Below are positions 13,905 to 15,099 of a DNA stretch of 15,099 nt, piece after piece (the stretch's first letter is position 1; each line of letters begins with the position of its first letter). Both the position numbers and the translations under genes were made by a program. The stretch comes from GWB1-54-5 sp035290085 (lineage in GTDB: Bacteria > Patescibacteriota > Gracilibacteria > Peribacterales > Peribacteraceae), in NCBI GenBank assembly GCA_035290085.1, contig DATDVK010000070.1, positions 1 to 15,099 of the forward strand. Reading direction: 5' to 3'. The notes under the pieces were generated by a model. It was given only the letters and a program-made list of their open reading frames with translations, was not told the DNA's origin and did no database searches.

Positions 13905-14477
13905 TTGTCTTCTGTCCTCACCACACTGGCAAGTCTCTTCCTTGCCTCTTCGGCTTTTGCCTCAACTGAAACGGTTCCTCTGCAAATTCCCGTCCATGAA
14001 TGGCAACCGCAGGTCGGTGATCAACTCCTCATAGATACTGAGGGAAACTGGGGTTACCTCGCGCACGATGACGGGCTCTTCATCCGTTTCCCTGTGGTGA
14101 CAGGACAACGGAGGGGCGTCCGGTACATCGGGAGGTACTACAACGCAACCACTCCGGCGTGGGACTGGGAAATCAAATCTGCACATAGGAAAGGAGACCG
14201 GATCACCTTTGGCCCAACCGGGAGGTTCCTCCGCCTGTACAAAAACGGTGAGGAACGGACCGCCTACGGAATACACGGCCATAAAGATGCCGCGCAGATG
14301 CTTGCCGAGGGCGACCGGTTTAGGAGCATGGGATGTATTATTGTGAGTGAAAGCATTCTCGATATCATCGAAGAAGCCTACGAATTCAACGGAGGGAGCC
14401 TGGCCGTGAAAACACTGCACGGCGATCCTTTCGCCGTTCTCCTGAGCCGAGAGGAAAATGGCGCAAAAACAGACTAG
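13905..14477 (+). CDS. Secreted L,D-transpeptidase-like (YkuD family) protein
   Basis: 190 residues from TTG 13905; an in-frame stop at 13887 leaves no better start. A short signal peptide (1-19, ending SSAFA-S) targets it outside the membrane. The YkuD signature is present as IHGH (123-126), a 14-residue gap, then SMGCI (141-145) with the catalytic Cys at 144. Family members form 3-3 cross-links in peptidoglycan or attach proteins to it by a cysteine acyl-enzyme. Here the common His before Gly-Cys is Met, and the Arg/Asn usually found just after GC-I is Ile, so activity may be altered. The domain spans about 38-182 without added peptidoglycan-binding domains. It is divergent from rsmH and followed 37 bases later by tRNA-Ser. 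No Shine-Dalgarno is visible. Confidence 0.85.
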   Translation: MSSVLTTLASLFLASSAFASTETVPLQIPVHEWQPQVGDQLLIDTEGNWGYLAHDDGLFIRFPVVTGQRRGVRYIGRYYNATTPAWDWEIKSAHRKGDRITFGPTGRFLRLYKNGEERTAYGIHGHKDAAQMLAEGDRFRSMGCIIVSESILDIIEEAYEFNGGSLAVKTLHGDPFAVLLSREENGAKTD

Positions 14478-14514
14478 CGAACAGCTGCTGTTCTCTCGTA
14501 CACTTGCTCTGCGC

Positions 14515-14606
14515 GGAGAGGTGCCAGAGTGGTCGAATGGGACACACTGCTAATGTGTTGGCTGGTTATTTCCGGCCCGAGGGTTCGAATCCCTCCCTCT
14601 CCGCCA
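14515..14606 (+). tRNA. tRNA-Ser (anticodon GCT)
   Basis: The cloverleaf is visible by eye. The acceptor stem is GGAGAGG (14515-14521) with CCTCTCC (14596-14602), discriminator G 14603 and encoded CCA 14604-14606. The anticodon stem is ACACA/TGTGT (14542-14546, 14554-14558) with loop CTGCTAA, anticodon GCT at 14549-14551. A long class II variable arm follows (about 14559-14578). The T stem is GAGGG/CCCTC (14579-14583, 14591-14595) around TTCGAAT. The long variable arm and GCT anticodon specify serine, reading AGC/AGU codons. Confidence 0.96.
14593..14606 (+). repeat. Left copy of 14-base direct repeat (tRNA-Ser 3' end)
   Basis: CTCCCTCTCCGCCA, the last 14 bases of tRNA-Ser including CCA, recurs exactly at 14949-14962. 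Integration sites of mobile elements commonly lie in this part of tRNA genes and leave such a copy. The two copies are 356 bases apart and bracket the GIY-YIG gene. Confidence 0.7.
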
Positions 14607-14640
14607 GCCTACGTCCGCCTTCGGCGGATCTTCGGCTGGC
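14603..14640. repeat. Nested palindrome fused to the tRNA 3' end
   Basis: GCCAGCC (14603-14609, beginning with the tRNA discriminator and CCA) pairs perfectly with GGCTGGC (14634-14640). Inside it TCCGCC (14614-14619) pairs with GGCGGA (14623-14628) around a TTC loop. This could end tRNA transcription, though there is no T-run, or be a REP-like palindromic element inserted at the tRNA end. Confidence 0.6.
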
Positions 14641-14659
14641 GAGCCATCCCCCCACCCCC

Positions 14660-14941
14660 ATGTGGCACGTCTACATCCTCAGCAGCAATAAATACAAACT
14701 TCTCTATATTGGCTCAACGAACAACCTCCAAAGAAGACTGAATGAACACAACCAAGGAAAATGTCTTTCCACAGCTCCATACATTCCATATGAGTTAGCG
14801 TGTTCCATTGCTTTCCCCTCAGAAAGCAAAGCCCGAGAACTTGAGAAATATTTCAAGACTGGATCAGGCAGGACTATTTTAAAGAAACGAATTTTAAACG
14901 ACGAAGACATCGCTGAGCACGAAGTGCGAAGCGATGCGTAG
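14660..14941 (+). CDS. Small GIY-YIG domain nuclease-like protein
   Basis: 93 residues from ATG 14660. The frame is open further upstream but that part covers the tRNA and palindrome, so it is not protein. The single GIY-YIG domain shows VYIL (4-7), YIGST (16-20), an Arg-rich helix with R25/R26 and H30, then the AxELEKYFKTGSG segment (58-70) with Glu 60 or 62 as the likely metal ligand. This is the stand-alone family often named 'GIY-YIG nuclease family protein', predicted to cut or nick DNA; its role is not established. No Shine-Dalgarno precedes the ATG. Its base composition (AT-richer, Asn/Lys-rich product) differs from neighbouring genes, and it is bracketed by copies of the tRNA 3' end, which suggests acquisition. 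Confidence 0.85.
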   Translation: MWHVYILSSNKYKLLYIGSTNNLQRRLNEHNQGKCLSTAPYIPYELACSIAFPSESKARELEKYFKTGSGRTILKKRILNDEDIAEHEVRSDA

Positions 14942-14948
14942 TCGTTCT

Positions 14949-14962
14949 CTCCCTCTCCGCCA
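14949..14962 (+). repeat. Right copy of the tRNA-Ser 3' end (att-like)
   Basis: An exact 14-base copy of 14593-14606 (CTCCCTCTCCGCCA), beginning eight bases after the GIY-YIG stop codon. No tRNA body precedes it. If the two copies are attachment sites, the element between them is about 342 bases and contains only the palindrome and the GIY-YIG gene. Confidence 0.65.
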
Positions 14963-14970
14963 CAGTTGAA

Positions 14971-15088
14971 TTCGACCCTGAGCTTGTCGAAGGGCGAAGA
15001 TACTGTGTGCTGAGCGAATCCGCGAAGCGGATGAGCTCAGTACTGTATAGAGCAGAATGTCATGGATGCAAAAGCGAAGATACTGTGT
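14971..15088. repeat. REP-like palindromic repeats at the right edge
   Basis: TTCGAC (14971-14976) and GTCGAA (14986-14991) pair around cctgagctt. CTGAGC (15010-15015) pairs with GCTCAG (15035-15040), enclosing ATCCGC/GCGGAT (15018-15023, 15027-15032) with a GAA loop; a symmetric GA/GA internal loop separates the stems. The 15-mer gcgaagatactgtgt occurs at 14994-15008 and again at 15074-15088, framing the large hairpin. No gene is supported here. The ccctgagcttgtcgaaggg word resembles an intergenic repeat I recall from many genomes (memory, not a search). Confidence 0.6.
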
Positions 15089-15099
15089 CCCGTGAGCCG

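Noticed and set aside
14504..14659. N-terminal extension of the GIY-YIG gene to 14504
   Set aside because: It would read through the tRNA-Ser gene and the palindrome; GIY-YIG family similarity starts right at ATG 14660.
1..15099. Recoded UGA (code 25) as in some CPR groups
   Set aside because: TGA ends the DUF4015 and rsmH genes at their expected C-termini, and no conserved protein here reads through TGA.

Overview
The window looks like a chromosomal piece of a Candidate Phyla Radiation bacterium. The best guess is the Peregrinibacteria/Peribacteria branch, and this is inference. The clues are long Cys-rich DUF4215-type repeat proteins, very short or absent 5' leaders without Shine-Dalgarno sequences, palindromic intergenic repeats, and small hydrophilic proteins of unknown family. 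TGA is a normal stop here (the DUF4015 and rsmH genes both end on it at sensible places), so this is code 11 and not the UGA=Gly code of Gracilibacteria/Absconditabacteria.

Layout, left to right. A gene open to the left edge encodes a protein with two separate Tat-type twin-arginine motifs (77-1078). A cysteine-free soluble protein of unknown function follows (1117-2805), then about 370 bases of nested palindromes and short repeats ending in a clean sigma70 promoter. Next is a membrane-anchored DUF4015 putative glycoside hydrolase (3179-4654). It converges across a terminator hairpin on a 1223-residue LamG plus DUF4215-repeat surface protein on the minus strand (8409-4738). From the same divergent promoter region pyruvate kinase runs rightward (8520-9953). 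It converges on a second DUF4215-repeat protein (12355-10088), which has a perfect-period 93-base array and a membrane anchor. Upstream of that on the minus strand lies a fragment of the division/cell wall cluster: rsmH (13743-12847) then an ftsL-like gene (12820-12467). A divergent secreted L,D-transpeptidase-like (YkuD) gene follows (13905-14477). The right end holds tRNA-Ser(GCT), a small GIY-YIG nuclease gene, a 14-base copy of the tRNA 3' end, and palindromic repeats.

Most genes concern the cell surface: two exported Cys-rich stalk-like proteins, a glycan-related hydrolase, a YkuD protein, rsmH/ftsL, and a Tat-motif protein. Pyruvate kinase and the tRNA are housekeeping genes. The most interesting points are: the tRNA-Ser / GIY-YIG / duplicated tRNA 3' end arrangement, which looks like a very small insertion; a repeated promoter grammar of extended -10 boxes (TGNTATAAT) placed so close to start codons that several mRNAs should be leaderless; and two related Cys-rich surface proteins that share an unusual degenerate module but have different C-terminal anchors.
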